Origin: DATAXP01 sp963708675
GTDB taxonomy: Bacteria > Planctomycetota > Planctomycetia > Pirellulales > PNKZ01
Length of the DNA stretch: 64,000 bases
Assembly: GCA_963708675.1 (NCBI GenBank)
Contig: CAVPTO010000003.1
Span: forward strand, 372,001 to 436,000
Direction: 5' to 3'
The notes beneath the pieces were generated by a model, which was not told where the DNA came from, made no database searches, and was given only the letters and a program-made list of their open reading frames with translations. Shown piece by piece: positions 26,017-34,428 of this stretch (positions within the stretch are counted from its first letter, which is position 1; each line of letters opens with the position of its first letter). Both the position numbers and the translations under genes were made by a program.

Positions 26017-26646
26017 ATGTCCGAGCAGCTCGACGATTTGCAAGAACGTAAAAAGGCGATCCGTGAGCAAGCTCACGCGGCTCGCAATGCTCAAGAGAAC
26101 AAGGACGAGCTGAGCCGCGTCATTTGCGATACGTTCGTCCGCTTGCCGAAATACGATCGCGCCGCGACGGTCATGTATTACGTCGATGTGCGTGCCGAGG
26201 TGCGAACGCGGCATTACCTGCCGACCGCGCTGTCGCATGCCGCTGCCAAGCATATCAATGGCAAACGCATCGTCGTCCCCTGGTGCAATAGCGAAGGCGA
26301 GCTTGAGTTGTTCCACCTCGAAAACATGGAAGAGCTCGCGGTCGGAATGTACAAGATTCTCGAACCTCGCGAGGACTTGCGGCTGTTGCCGCAGAAGCAA
26401 GTCCCCGTCGAAGAACTCGACCTGGTGATGGTGCCAGGCGTGGCATTCGATCGGCGCGGCGCCCGCATGGGACACGGCAAAGGATACTACGACAAGCTCC
26501 TCGAGAACGCGCGCCCCGACACTCCGCTGGTCGCGTTGGCTTTCGAGTGCCAAATGTTCCCCGAAATTCCGACGCAGTCGCACGACATCTTCATGGACAA
26601 AATCATCACCGAGCTGGCCGTCTATCCCGGCCGCGGCCGCACTTAG
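26017..26646 (+). CDS. 5-formyltetrahydrofolate cyclo-ligase
   Basis: I start at ATG 26017 (MSEQLDDLQERKKAIREQAH), giving 209 residues, the usual length; the frame is open far upstream but without family sequence. The substrate segment RIVVPWC, the LELFHLEN stretch, VPGVAFDRRGARMGHGKGYYDKLL and the C-terminal ECQMFPEIPTQSHDIFMD match the MTHFS family, which uses ATP to convert 5-formyl-THF to 5,10-methenyl-THF. The next gene is also a one-carbon enzyme. Confidence 0.93.
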   Translation: MSEQLDDLQERKKAIREQAHAARNAQENKDELSRVICDTFVRLPKYDRAATVMYYVDVRAEVRTRHYLPTALSHAAAKHINGKRIVVPWCNSEGELELFHLENMEELAVGMYKILEPREDLRLLPQKQVPVEELDLVMVPGVAFDRRGARMGHGKGYYDKLLENARPDTPLVALAFECQMFPEIPTQSHDIFMDKIITELAVYPGRGRT

Positions 26647-26706
26647 CCGTAATCCCTTCCGCACTGTTCGCTTATCACTCCGCTCTGCCCTCTTCCGCCG
26701 CCCCGC

Positions 26707-27627
26707 ATGGCCATCGTCGACGACACCTACGCCGAGGCGTTCCGCAGCATCTATGCTGAGGTGCTCGTCACCGCCCGCGATCGCCATTGGCTCGATCAGG
26801 CTGTCGCGGCAGCCACGGGCAACGCGTCGAGCACAATCCTCTGCGATTGCGAGGCGGGGCTCGACCGCTACGTCGGCCCTGGTGGCGATGAAAGCTTCGC
26901 GACTCCCGACGGTCGCCCGGGCGCGATCCTGCAATTCCACGTGCCGCGCTTTCGCAAAGATCGCATGCCGGCGCTGGAGCGCAGCCTGCTCGTGCGTTTG
27001 AGTCAGAACGTGCTCACATGCCCGACGACGGCATGCTTCAACCTCATCGACAGCGATCCGTACTTCAAGCTCGGCCGCAAGATCGCGTTCTTCGGCGACG
27101 GCTATCAAACGCGCGACGTTCGTTTCGGCCGCAAGGTGTGGGTGATTCCCATTCTTTCTGGCGAGTTCGTGCTCGATCGCCGCTTCGGCTGTAGCGACGG
27201 CCTCATGGGCGGCAACCTGTGGTTCATGGGCGACAGCGTCGACAGCGCGCTTACCGCCGCCGAACGAGCGCTCCCCGCCGTCGCCGCCACGCCTGGTGTG
27301 ATCATGCCGTTTCCGGGAGGCGTCGCCGCCAGCGGCAGCAAGGCCGGCAGCCGTTACTCGTTTTCGATCGCCAGCACATTCGAAAACTACTGCCCGACGC
27401 TTCGCGGCAAACTCGGCCCCGAATCGCGTCTCCCCGAAGGCGTCGAGTCGGTGATGGAGATCATCATCAACGGTCGCGATTTGGCCTCGATTTGTCGCGC
27501 CACGCTCGCCGCCATCGAAGCATCGGTCGACACGCCGGGCCTGCTGCGAATCTCCGCCGGCAACTACGGCGGCCGCCTCGGCAAGAGCTTCATCTACCTC
27601 CACCCCGAGCGGCAGCCGGTGGTCTGA
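26707..27627 (+). CDS. ftr: Formylmethanofuran--tetrahydromethanopterin formyltransferase
   Basis: The 306-aa protein matches Ftr/FhcD throughout: the start VDDTYAEAFRSIYAEVLVTA, LCDCEAGLDRYV, QNVLTCPTTACFN, VWVIPILSGEF, PFPGGVAASGSKAGSRY and ISAGNYGGRLGKSFIYLHP. It moves a formyl group between (methano)furan and tetrahydromethanopterin in the H4MPT-linked one-carbon pathway known from methanogens, methylotrophs and planctomycetes. No other gene of that pathway is in the window. It lies 60 bases after the cyclo-ligase gene on the same strand. Confidence 0.93.
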   Translation: MAIVDDTYAEAFRSIYAEVLVTARDRHWLDQAVAAATGNASSTILCDCEAGLDRYVGPGGDESFATPDGRPGAILQFHVPRFRKDRMPALERSLLVRLSQNVLTCPTTACFNLIDSDPYFKLGRKIAFFGDGYQTRDVRFGRKVWVIPILSGEFVLDRRFGCSDGLMGGNLWFMGDSVDSALTAAERALPAVAATPGVIMPFPGGVAASGSKAGSRYSFSIASTFENYCPTLRGKLGPESRLPEGVESVMEIIINGRDLASICRATLAAIEASVDTPGLLRISAGNYGGRLGKSFIYLHPERQPVV

Positions 27628-27647
27628 GAACTCGATGTGCAGAAGTG

Positions 27648-27852
27648 AACCGCGGAGGTCACAGAGGACGCGGAGAGTGCCGAGAGAAAAGGAGTGAATC
27701 ACAGATGCACACGGATGAACACAGATTAAAGAAAGCAAGAAGGAAATTGTTTCGGCTTCACAAATCCCCTTCTTCATCTGTGTATATCCGTGTGCAACTG
27801 TGGCTCTCTCTGCTGCCGCCCTCTGCGATCTCCGCGTCCTCTGCGGTAAACC
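27648..27852. repeat. 205-bp nested palindromic repeat element
   Basis: Outer arms are of the ACCGCGGAG/GACGCGGAG type (27648-27678 and about 27817-27852). Inner arms CACAGATGCACACGGATGAA... (27700-27727) and their complement (27775-27802) match at 24 of 28 positions. No open frame in it looks real. The same outer-arm sequence flanks the orphan gene at 56706-57398. Confidence 0.8.
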
Positions 27853-27870
27853 TTTCCGCCTAGCCGAACG

Positions 27871-28638
27871 ATGTCCGACCGCGATTACGCATCCATCGCT
27901 TCCGCGGCGTCGATCGAGCACGTCGAGCATCATGCTGCACTTTCGAGCACGAACGACTACGCTCGCCAGCGGGCTACAGAGCTTCCAACGCACGAACGTT
28001 TGCTCGTTATCGCCGACGAACAAACAGCGGGCCGCGGCAGAGGCAGCAACCGCTGGTGGACGGGTGATGGCAGCCTCGCGTTCAGCCTGTTGTTCGATCC
28101 GGCCGAGGCTCGCATCGCGCCGCGCCATCGCGCGATGGTCGCCCTTGCCGCGGCGGTGGCGATTGTCGAAGCGCTTGAACCGCTGTTGCCCGGTCGCGTG
28201 CCGGGCATTCATTGGCCCAACGACGTCTATGTCGACGAACGCAAGATCGCGGGCATCCTTGTCGAAGCCTTGGCCGATGGTCGGCAGATTGTCGGCATTG
28301 GCATCAACGTGAACAACCCGATGGCCGCCGCTCCGTCCGAGCTGCAGTCGATCGTCACGTCGCTCGTTGACCTGATCGGGAGACCCTTCGACCGCTCGAT
28401 TCTGCTGCTGGAGTTTTGCCTCGGCCTCGATCGCAACCTCGCCACGCTTGCCACTGAGCCCGACTTGCTCGGCCGCCGCGCGAACAGCCTTTGCTTGCAG
28501 CACGGCCGCATTCTCACGATCGACACCGGTGGTGCGCATCACACCGGAACCTGCATCGGCATCGCCGACGATGGCGCCCTGCTCCTCGAAACCGCCCACC
28601 GCCGCGAAGCGTTCTACAGCGGTGTGCTCATCAAGTGA
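27871..28638 (+). CDS. birA: Biotin--[acetyl-CoA carboxylase] ligase, short form without DNA-binding domain
   Basis: The 255-aa enzyme activates biotin to biotinyl-AMP and attaches it to a carboxylase carrier lysine. The motifs are STNDYARQRA, ADEQTAGRGRGSNRWW (the GRGRxxxW biotinyl-AMP loop), HWPNDVYVDERKIAGILVE and IVGIGINVNNP. There is no N-terminal winged helix, so it should not act as a repressor. It follows the palindromic element by a few bases. Confidence 0.92.
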   Translation: MSDRDYASIASAASIEHVEHHAALSSTNDYARQRATELPTHERLLVIADEQTAGRGRGSNRWWTGDGSLAFSLLFDPAEARIAPRHRAMVALAAAVAIVEALEPLLPGRVPGIHWPNDVYVDERKIAGILVEALADGRQIVGIGINVNNPMAAAPSELQSIVTSLVDLIGRPFDRSILLLEFCLGLDRNLATLATEPDLLGRRANSLCLQHGRILTIDTGGAHHTGTCIGIADDGALLLETAHRREAFYSGVLIK

Positions 28639-28654
28639 AACGGTCCGCTCAATT

Positions 28655-28700
28655 CCTTCTCCCTCCGGGAGAAGGTGGCCGAAGGCCGGATGAGGGCGGG
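28655..28700 (+). repeat. CCTTCTCCC...GGGAGAAGG hairpin repeat, copy 1
   Basis: A hairpin (CCTTCTCCC TCC GGGAGAAGG) is followed by a second small palindrome GGCCGAAGGCC and the tail GGATGAGGGCGGG. The same architecture recurs at 32121-32233, 38942-39070 and 42017-42143. All copies lie between genes. This one is just after birA. Confidence 0.8.
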
Positions 28701-29041
28701 TCGTGCCCCCTTGTGCTCCGCGCATCCAACGACACGTCGCGCACCGACGGGCTCCATCCTCGGGTTCCTGAACACCTCGCGGTAGCGATTTATTCCCATA
28801 TCCATGAAACGGGACGTTTTGTGCAATAAGTCGCCTATCTCGCCACCCCGACGGCGACTTCTTGCCCACCGAGCAATTGTTCAAGAATTCGTAGCCGCCA
28901 ACGATCGCGCTCATCATCGCAAATTGTTCGTGACGCATAGCATTGCCCTGAAGAAGCGCAGCCCCAGCGCTCTTTGCTGCGCTGAGGGACATTACCTCAG
29001 GACATGGTCGCGTCTCAATACAAAGAATGGGCCGCTTCTTT

Positions 29042-29063
29042 CGGAGTACCAGGTACTCAGTAC
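29042..29063 (+). repeat. GGAGTACCAGGTACTCAGTA motif, copy 1
   Basis: The 22-base sequence, which contains the partial palindrome GAGTACCAGGTACTC, is identical to 29195-29216. The spacing between the copies is 131 bases. Confidence 0.75.
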
Positions 29064-29194
29064 TCCGCCTTGACCGCAGCCCAAAACCGCAATGAGAATG
29101 AGGCACTCGTTGCGAACAACGCGAGCAGACAAGGCAAGCAACGGTCACCGATCGCAGGACGTGCGATGGCGGTCCCCGATGTTCTCTCGCAGTA

Positions 29195-29216
29195 CGGAGT
29201 ACCAGGTACTCAGTAC
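29195..29216 (+). repeat. GGAGTACCAGGTACTCAGTA motif, copy 2
   Basis: Exact second copy of the 22-base motif at 29042-29063, about 90 bases before the secreted-protein gene. Confidence 0.75.
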
Positions 29217-29305
29217 GTCGGCGTCGGTTTGCAGCCACCATCGTCGTTGAAGTCGGTGCTATAATGCGGCTCGACCATCAAGAATCCTCTGTGGAGGCGC
29301 AGCCC

Positions 29306-29887
29306 ATGAAACGCACACTTTCGGCCGTACGAACAATCTTGCTCGCGATCGTCGCCACGTCCGCGCTGAGCGTCGCAACAGTTGCCGCAGCGGAGACGAC
29401 GGTGCCCGTCACATTCTCGGGTGGTCACGAGTTTGGCAAGAACGACTACGGGCGGCCGGTCGTGCTGATCGCGGCGGCATTGGGAGTGAAGCCCGAGGTG
29501 TTTCGCGAAGCGTTCAGTGGCGTGACGCCGGCACATGGCGGCGGGCCGTCGCCCGACGAGGCGCGGAAGAACAAGGCGGCGCTGATGAAGGTGCTCGCGC
29601 CGCACGGAATCACGAACGACCGACTCGACGAGGTTTCGAACTATTACCGGTATCAGCGACAAAAGGGCGAGTTGTGGAAGACGTCTCCAGCGAAAGCGCA
29701 CGCCATCGTCGAGGACGGCAAGATCAAACAGATCATCGTCACTGATGGCGGGTCGGGATACAGCTCGCTTCCCGAAATGTCGGTCGAAGGCTTCGATGTC
29801 TCTGCGTTTCATCCGACGCTGCAATTCAGTCAGGACATGAAGAAGAACGGCGCCATCGCGTCGATCGAAGTAGGTTCGAGCAGATAG
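29306..29887 (+). CDS. Secreted hypothetical protein, 193 aa
   Basis: ATG 29306 is preceded by GTGGAGG and gives a signal peptide (TILLAIVATSALSVATVAAA, cleavage likely before ETT). The mature part includes GGHEFGKNDYGRPVVLIAAALGV and a region DEVSNYYRYQRQKGELW, with a short repeat-like GGSGYSSLPEM. No family is recognised. Secreted planctomycete proteins of this size are common. The DUF6194-like gene follows 39 bases later. Confidence 0.7.
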   Translation: MKRTLSAVRTILLAIVATSALSVATVAAAETTVPVTFSGGHEFGKNDYGRPVVLIAAALGVKPEVFREAFSGVTPAHGGGPSPDEARKNKAALMKVLAPHGITNDRLDEVSNYYRYQRQKGELWKTSPAKAHAIVEDGKIKQIIVTDGGSGYSSLPEMSVEGFDVSAFHPTLQFSQDMKKNGAIASIEVGSSR

Positions 29888-29926
29888 AACTTGCCGGTCA
29901 AGTGAGCATTCGCAACGGAGGCAGCG

Positions 29927-30391
29927 ATGGATCTCGCCTCGCTCATCGCGTACATCAATGAAGAGTTCGAAGGACTGCACGTCGCCGAGGCGTACGGCTA
30001 CACGTTCTTCTCTTACGACCCGGACGGCAAGTTGCCTGATGACCGGAGGCACCCGTTCGCCACCATCGCCATGCCCGGCAACGAGTATGAGAGCATGTCG
30101 AAGCTGGATCGGCCAGGCGTGTATCGCCTGAACCTCGGCGTCAAAAAAGAGACGTATCGCTCGCTGTTCGGAACGCAGCCTGCTCTCGGCCCGGCAGGAG
30201 TCATCGAAACGGGACACGATTTCGCTGCGATCGACCAGTTGCTGCCGCATCCGCACTACGCGCCGCAATCGTGGATCTGCGTAGTCAGCCCAGGTGACGA
30301 AACGTTCGAAAAGACGGTGCGGCCATTGCTTCACGAGGCCTACGACGAGGCCGTGCGGAAGAACGCCAAGTTGCGGGTGGATGCGACATGA
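29927..30391 (+). CDS. DUF6194-like protein
   Basis: The 154-aa product (MDLASLIAYINEEFEGLHVA; YTFFSYDPDGKLPDDRRHPFATI; LDRPGVYRLNLGVKKETYRSLFG) resembles the DUF6194 family, small cytoplasmic proteins of unknown function. GGAGG lies just before the ATG. It starts a tight run of four frames with 4-base overlaps (ATGA at 30388). Confidence 0.7.
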   Translation: MDLASLIAYINEEFEGLHVAEAYGYTFFSYDPDGKLPDDRRHPFATIAMPGNEYESMSKLDRPGVYRLNLGVKKETYRSLFGTQPALGPAGVIETGHDFAAIDQLLPHPHYAPQSWICVVSPGDETFEKTVRPLLHEAYDEAVRKNAKLRVDAT

Positions 30392-30831
30392 GCGAGATTC
30401 CGGCCGCGTTGCTGCAGTACGTCGAAGGACTCGAAACGCACGATGTCGCGAAGGTTGGCCGAACGGTTGCTGACGACATCGCCTTCGTCTCGTCGAGCGG
30501 CCGCTTCGACAAGGCGCAATTTCTTTCATTTCTGACGGCGCTGTATGCCGCATTTCCCGACTGGAGCTACGATCACGATCCGCCCGAGCCGTGCGGCGAC
30601 GGAAGCATCGCGATCAAGTGGCGACAAGGCGGCACGCATCGCGGCGCATTCGTGATACCGGGCCAGCCGACGATCGAAGCCACGGGCCGCGTCGTGCGGA
30701 TTCCCGAGCAGCATTTTTTTTACCGCGTCGTTGGCGATCGCATCGTCGAGATTCGTCCCGACCGGATTCCCGGCGGCGCTCCGGGCGGCATACTCGAACA
30801 GATCACTAGCGTGAGTCACGAGACGCGATGA
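30388..30831 (+). CDS. SnoaL/NTF2-like protein
   Basis: The 147-aa protein has the pattern of the NTF2-like fold: LLQYVEGLETHDVAKVGRTV, FLTALYAAFPDWSYDHDP, and a C-terminal FYRVVGDRIVEIRPDRIPGG. SnoaL-like and ester cyclase proteins share this layout, binding a small molecule in a cone-shaped barrel. The substrate is unknown. It overlaps both neighbours by four bases. Confidence 0.75.
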   Translation: MSEIPAALLQYVEGLETHDVAKVGRTVADDIAFVSSSGRFDKAQFLSFLTALYAAFPDWSYDHDPPEPCGDGSIAIKWRQGGTHRGAFVIPGQPTIEATGRVVRIPEQHFFYRVVGDRIVEIRPDRIPGGAPGGILEQITSVSHETR

Positions 30832-31133
30832 CCCGTCGGCGACGACTAACGATTGCGGCCCTGCTGCTGTGGACGTTTGTCGTCACGATCCTACGAGGCG
30901 TTCAATCGCCCAACGAGTTCGCCGAAACGCATTGGCTGATCGATTATCGCCTTGGTTTCACGCGGCGAGCGCTCGTCGGATCGCTCGTGACGTTGCTCAC
31001 CGGCGGCAAGCCAACGCTGCAACTCATCGACGGCTTGTCGTGCGCGGCCTTTGCCCTCTTCTGCCTGGCGATGTTCGCGCTCAGCCTGCGCGTGCTTGAT
31101 CGCGCAAATGGTCGACCGAGGCAGTTCTCGTGA
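30828..31133 (+). CDS. N-terminal part of a membrane protein, probably split from the next frame
   Basis: The 101-aa product (MTRRRRLTIAALLLWTFVV; THWLIDYRLGFTRRALVGSL) has two hydrophobic segments and stops in RPRQFS. The next frame begins by overlapping GTGA (31130-31133) and continues with several more membrane segments. The joined reading would be about 395 aa, the size I expect for such a multi-spanning protein. A one-base frameshift is the simplest account; translational coupling of two subunits is the alternative. Confidence 0.6.
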   Translation: MTRRRRLTIAALLLWTFVVTILRGVQSPNEFAETHWLIDYRLGFTRRALVGSLVTLLTGGKPTLQLIDGLSCAAFALFCLAMFALSLRVLDRANGRPRQFS

Positions 31134-32014
31134 CGCTCGTCTTCCTTTCTTCGCCGTTCATCGTGATGAGCGCGCACCTTGTCGGCTACTTCGACAGCAT
31201 CATCTTCATGCTTGCGATCGCGTCGGTCGTTCTCGTCACACGAGGCCGTATCTGGTGGGCAGGCGGCTTACTGGCGATTGCGATTTTCATCCACGAGGGC
31301 GCGCTGCTGATCGGGCTCCCCATCGTCTGTCTGGCGTGGTGGCTTACGAACACGCAGCGTGCGGGGCGCAGTGAAGAGCGACTTTCATACCTGCCGCTGC
31401 TGTTGCCGCTGGCCGCCTTCGCGGCGCTTACGATTCAGCAGACCTTTTTTGTCGCGCCTGACTTCGACCAGGCGCTTGTTCGCCATTTATTGAGCATCGA
31501 GATTTTTCCCGCGAAATTCGCACTGAGAATGGGCCGCGCGCTGCGGCCGCCCTATGCCGACTACGACACGCTGCACCAGCCATTCCTCGTCGAGCGATTT
31601 ACGTCGATATTCATGTACGGGCTCGTGATGCCGTCGACCTTGGCGTTGTTGGGGTTCGCCGTCGATAGGTTTCGCATTCGCGTGTTGTCGGCGGCGTCGA
31701 TCGCGCTGTTCGTCGTTTGCTTGTTGCCGCAGACAATGCACTTTGTTGCTTGGGACACGACGCGCATCTGGGTCAATACAATCGGCGTCGCGTTTCTCGC
31801 CGTTTGGGTCTATTCCGAGATCGTTGTCGCAGACGGCGTCGTGGCGCAAAGCGTGCGCCTCGTGGGGCTCGCCGCCCTGGCGTTCAACGTCATCGCGCTG
31901 ACGCCGCTGATGGACGACCAGGTCGATCGCTTTGAGAACGTGGCGGTGCGTGCGCTGCTCTTCGCGCCAACGATTGTTGGCGCGATCGTGCTGCTCGCGA
32001 ATCGCGACGAGTAA
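31130..32014 (+). CDS. Multi-spanning membrane protein, probably C-terminal part of the preceding frame
   Basis: The 294 residues contain around seven hydrophobic helices (TLVFLSSPFIVMSAHLVGYF; IIFMLAIASVVLVTRGRIWW; LSYLPLLLPLAAFAAL; AASIALFVVCLLPQTM; and others). The only start is GTG 31130, inside the upstream stop. No enzymatic motif is seen. It ends the 29927-32014 gene run, before a large palindromic repeat. Confidence 0.6.
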   Translation: MTLVFLSSPFIVMSAHLVGYFDSIIFMLAIASVVLVTRGRIWWAGGLLAIAIFIHEGALLIGLPIVCLAWWLTNTQRAGRSEERLSYLPLLLPLAAFAALTIQQTFFVAPDFDQALVRHLLSIEIFPAKFALRMGRALRPPYADYDTLHQPFLVERFTSIFMYGLVMPSTLALLGFAVDRFRIRVLSAASIALFVVCLLPQTMHFVAWDTTRIWVNTIGVAFLAVWVYSEIVVADGVVAQSVRLVGLAALAFNVIALTPLMDDQVDRFENVAVRALLFAPTIVGAIVLLANRDE

Positions 32015-32120
32015 GGTGTGCATCGCGCGTTACCGCGAGGCGACGCCGAGCGCTCCGCTGACGCGTCGCGGCGATTGGTGTTCAGGTTGTCAATCGAACC
32101 GATAGCGGCATGTCTGTATT

Positions 32121-32233
32121 CCCTCTCCCCTTGCGGGAGAGGGTGGTTCGCCGAAGGCGAATCGGGTGAGGGGTTGAGGCGGGTACACGCTTCAGTACCC
32201 CTCACCCCGGCCCTCTCCCGCAAGGGGAGAGGG
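32121..32233. repeat. Long palindromic CCCTCTCCC-type repeat pair, copy 2
   Basis: Two head-to-head copies (CCCTCTCCCCTTGCGGGAGAGGG at 32121-32143, here cut in description, and its complement ending at 32233) form a 113-base structure whose ends can pair. In between lie GGTGAGGGG and CCCCTCACC. It lies between converging genes and could terminate both. Confidence 0.8.
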
Positions 32234-32309
32234 AGCAAACGGAGTCGTCGTTCGATGAGTAACCTGGCGAGCAATAACCAAAGGGATGTCATCTCCCGAG
32301 AAACGCGCG

Positions 32310-34310
32310 CTAGTGCGCCGTCTCGGGCTCCGTGTCGTCGGCGCCATCGGCGCCGGGGGCGAACACGCGGGCGTGCCCGTTCTCCGAGGGCTTCATGCGG
32401 TTCGCGGGGGGACCGATCAGTTCCTCGATTTCGCGCTCGTCGAGAATCTCTTTCTCTTCGAGCTTCTTGGCCATCTTGTCGAGCTTGTCGCGATTGCTCG
32501 ATAGCAGTCGTCGCGCCTCGTCGGCCGACTCGTGCAAGATGCGCGACACTTCTTCGTCGATCACCTGAGCCGTGTGTTCGCTGAACTCGCGCTGCTCCGT
32601 AATCTCGCGGCCGAGGAACGGATGTTCATCCGACATGCGGTAGGCGACCGGACCTAACCGCTCGCTCATACCCCAATGCGTCACCATGCGTCGGGCGAGT
32701 TGCGTGACTCGCTTCAAATCGTCTTCGGCGCCGGCGCTGTATTCATCGAAGATGAGCTTCTCGGCCGCACGACCGCCAAGCATGAAAATCAACCGCACGT
32801 GCAGCTCGCGCTCGCCGATGTTGAGGCGGTCCTCTTCGGGCAGCAGTTGCGTCACGCCTAGCGCTCGGCCGCGTGGGATGATCGTCACCTTGTGCACGCG
32901 GTCGGCGCCCGGCAGCACCCACGCCAGCAGCGCGTGTCCCGCCTCGTGATAGGCGGTCATCCGCTTCTCTTTTTCGTTGAGCACTTCCTCGCGCTTCGGC
33001 CCCATCAGAATCTTGTCGCGCGCGACTTCGAAGTCCTCCATGCCGACCTTGTCTTTGCCCTGCCGCGTGGCCCAAAGGGCGGCCTCGTTGACGAGGTTGC
33101 GGATGTCGGCGCCGGTCAGACCCACGGTGCCGCTGGCCATGCGCTCCAGATCGACGTCGTCGGAAAGGATGACGTTACGCGTGTGGACTTTGAAGATCGC
33201 GAGGCGACCGTTCAGGTTCGGGCGGTCGACCGTAATGTGGCGGTCGAACCGACCGGGACGTAACAGCGCGGGGTCGAGCACGTCGGGACGATTCGTCGCC
33301 GCGAGCACGATCACCGACTCGGAAGGCGTGAAGCCGTCCATTTCGCTGAGAATTTGATTGAGCGTCTGCTCGCGTTCATCGTGTCCGCCGCCGAGCCCCG
33401 CGCCACGGATGCGACCCACGGCGTCAATCTCGTCGACGAACAGAATGCACGGGGCTGCTTCCTTCGCCGTCTTGAACATGTCGCGGACGCGGCTGGCACC
33501 GACGCCGACAAACATCTGGATAAACTCGCTGCCGCTGATCGAGAAGAACGGCACGCCGGCTTCGCCCGCCACGGCCTTGGCGAGCAGCGTCTTGCCCGTG
33601 CCCGGCGGACCCATCAGCAGTACGCCCTTGGGAATGCGGCCGCCAAGGCGCTGGAACTTCTCGGGGTTCTTCAGAAACTCGACGACTTCGGTCAGATCGT
33701 CCTTCACGCCCTCGAGTCCCGCGACGTCGGCAAACGTGATCCGCTTGCTGCCGCTTTCGTAGCGCTTGGCCGGGCTCTTACTAAAGCCCGACAAGATGCC
33801 CCCTCCCATGAATTGATCGCGGGCGCGGCGGAACATGAACCACAGACCGAAAAAGAACAACGCCGTGATGCCGAAGTAGAACAACATGGCCGCGGTCGCG
33901 CTGTCGGCGGGGGTCTCGGCCTTGTAGTTCGGGCCCAGCTTATCGCGCAGCATGCGATCAACGCTCTCACCGGCCAACGGGCTCAGGATGACGCTGAACT
34001 CGTCGTGCAGCGGTTCGGCCGTCATGCCGTGCTCTTTCGACGCGTTCGCGACGGGGAGCGTTGGCGTTTGCTTGAACTTGCCCGTGACCTTGAGGCCCGA
34101 GATTTGCGCCTCGGCGATGTTGCCGCGGTCGAGCTCTTGCAAGAAGAATCCGTAGCTAATCGTCGAGCGGCTCGACCAGTCGCTCATGTTGAAGCTCAAC
34201 ACGACGAGCAACATCATGAGCAGCAGAAACAAAATCGGCGCATTCGACGGGCGCGGCCACGAGGCGGATTTTTTCGATCCCGGTCCGGCGCCGGCAGGTT
34301 GTTCGTCCAT
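32310..34310 (-). CDS. ftsH: ATP-dependent zinc metalloprotease FtsH
   Basis: The 666-aa membrane protease degrades membrane and cytoplasmic substrates. TM1 is at about residues 26-45 and TM2 at about 144-162. The AAA core follows with Walker A GPPGTGKT at 234-241, Walker B ILFVDEIDAVG and the SRH. The zinc motif HEAGH starts at 455. ATG 34310 is preferred over the TTG one codon upstream. The C-terminus (FAPGADGADDTEPETAH) is acidic, as often seen. It converges on the multi-spanning protein gene with a repeat between. Confidence 0.95.
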   Translation of the reverse strand: MDEQPAGAGPGSKKSASWPRPSNAPILFLLLMMLLVVLSFNMSDWSSRSTISYGFFLQELDRGNIAEAQISGLKVTGKFKQTPTLPVANASKEHGMTAEPLHDEFSVILSPLAGESVDRMLRDKLGPNYKAETPADSATAAMLFYFGITALFFFGLWFMFRRARDQFMGGGILSGFSKSPAKRYESGSKRITFADVAGLEGVKDDLTEVVEFLKNPEKFQRLGGRIPKGVLLMGPPGTGKTLLAKAVAGEAGVPFFSISGSEFIQMFVGVGASRVRDMFKTAKEAAPCILFVDEIDAVGRIRGAGLGGGHDEREQTLNQILSEMDGFTPSESVIVLAATNRPDVLDPALLRPGRFDRHITVDRPNLNGRLAIFKVHTRNVILSDDVDLERMASGTVGLTGADIRNLVNEAALWATRQGKDKVGMEDFEVARDKILMGPKREEVLNEKEKRMTAYHEAGHALLAWVLPGADRVHKVTIIPRGRALGVTQLLPEEDRLNIGERELHVRLIFMLGGRAAEKLIFDEYSAGAEDDLKRVTQLARRMVTHWGMSERLGPVAYRMSDEHPFLGREITEQREFSEHTAQVIDEEVSRILHESADEARRLLSSNRDKLDKMAKKLEEKEILDEREIEELIGPPANRMKPSENGHARVFAPGADGADDTEPETAH

Positions 34311-34428
34311 CAAAAATCAAAATCCTTTCGACACACTCGCGGCCTAATCTCGTTCAAAGGCTAACCCTTAGAGGGCTGGCACGTCAGGGGCCGCAAAGAA
34401 TTGTCGGCTACTTTGCCGACAGGGTATT

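Larger units (their letters stand above)
28639..29305. other. Intergenic region rich in repeats, 667 bases
   Basis: No gene is supported here. It starts with a CCTTCTCCC-type hairpin (28655-28700) and contains two exact copies of a 22-base motif that includes GGAGTACCAGGTACTCAGTA (29042-29063, 29195-29216). A minus-strand frame reading MSLSAAKSAGAALLQGNAMR runs through it but has no ribosome-binding site or recognisable family, so I leave it unannotated. Confidence 0.6.

Noticed and set aside
27648..28700. The repeats as a CRISPR array
   Set aside because: Copies are palindromic, irregularly spaced and not separated by unique spacers of equal length. No cas gene is present.
28850..29000. A minus-strand frame reading MSLSAAKSAGAALLQGNAMR as a possible small gene
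   Set aside because: No ribosome-binding site or family was recognisable, and it lies in a repeat-rich gap. I could not support it.
25807..29241. A 1144-codon open frame on the minus strand
   Set aside because: It is antisense to the cyclo-ligase, ftr and birA genes, and crosses two palindromic repeats. Its translation has no family sequence; it is a GC-driven shadow frame.
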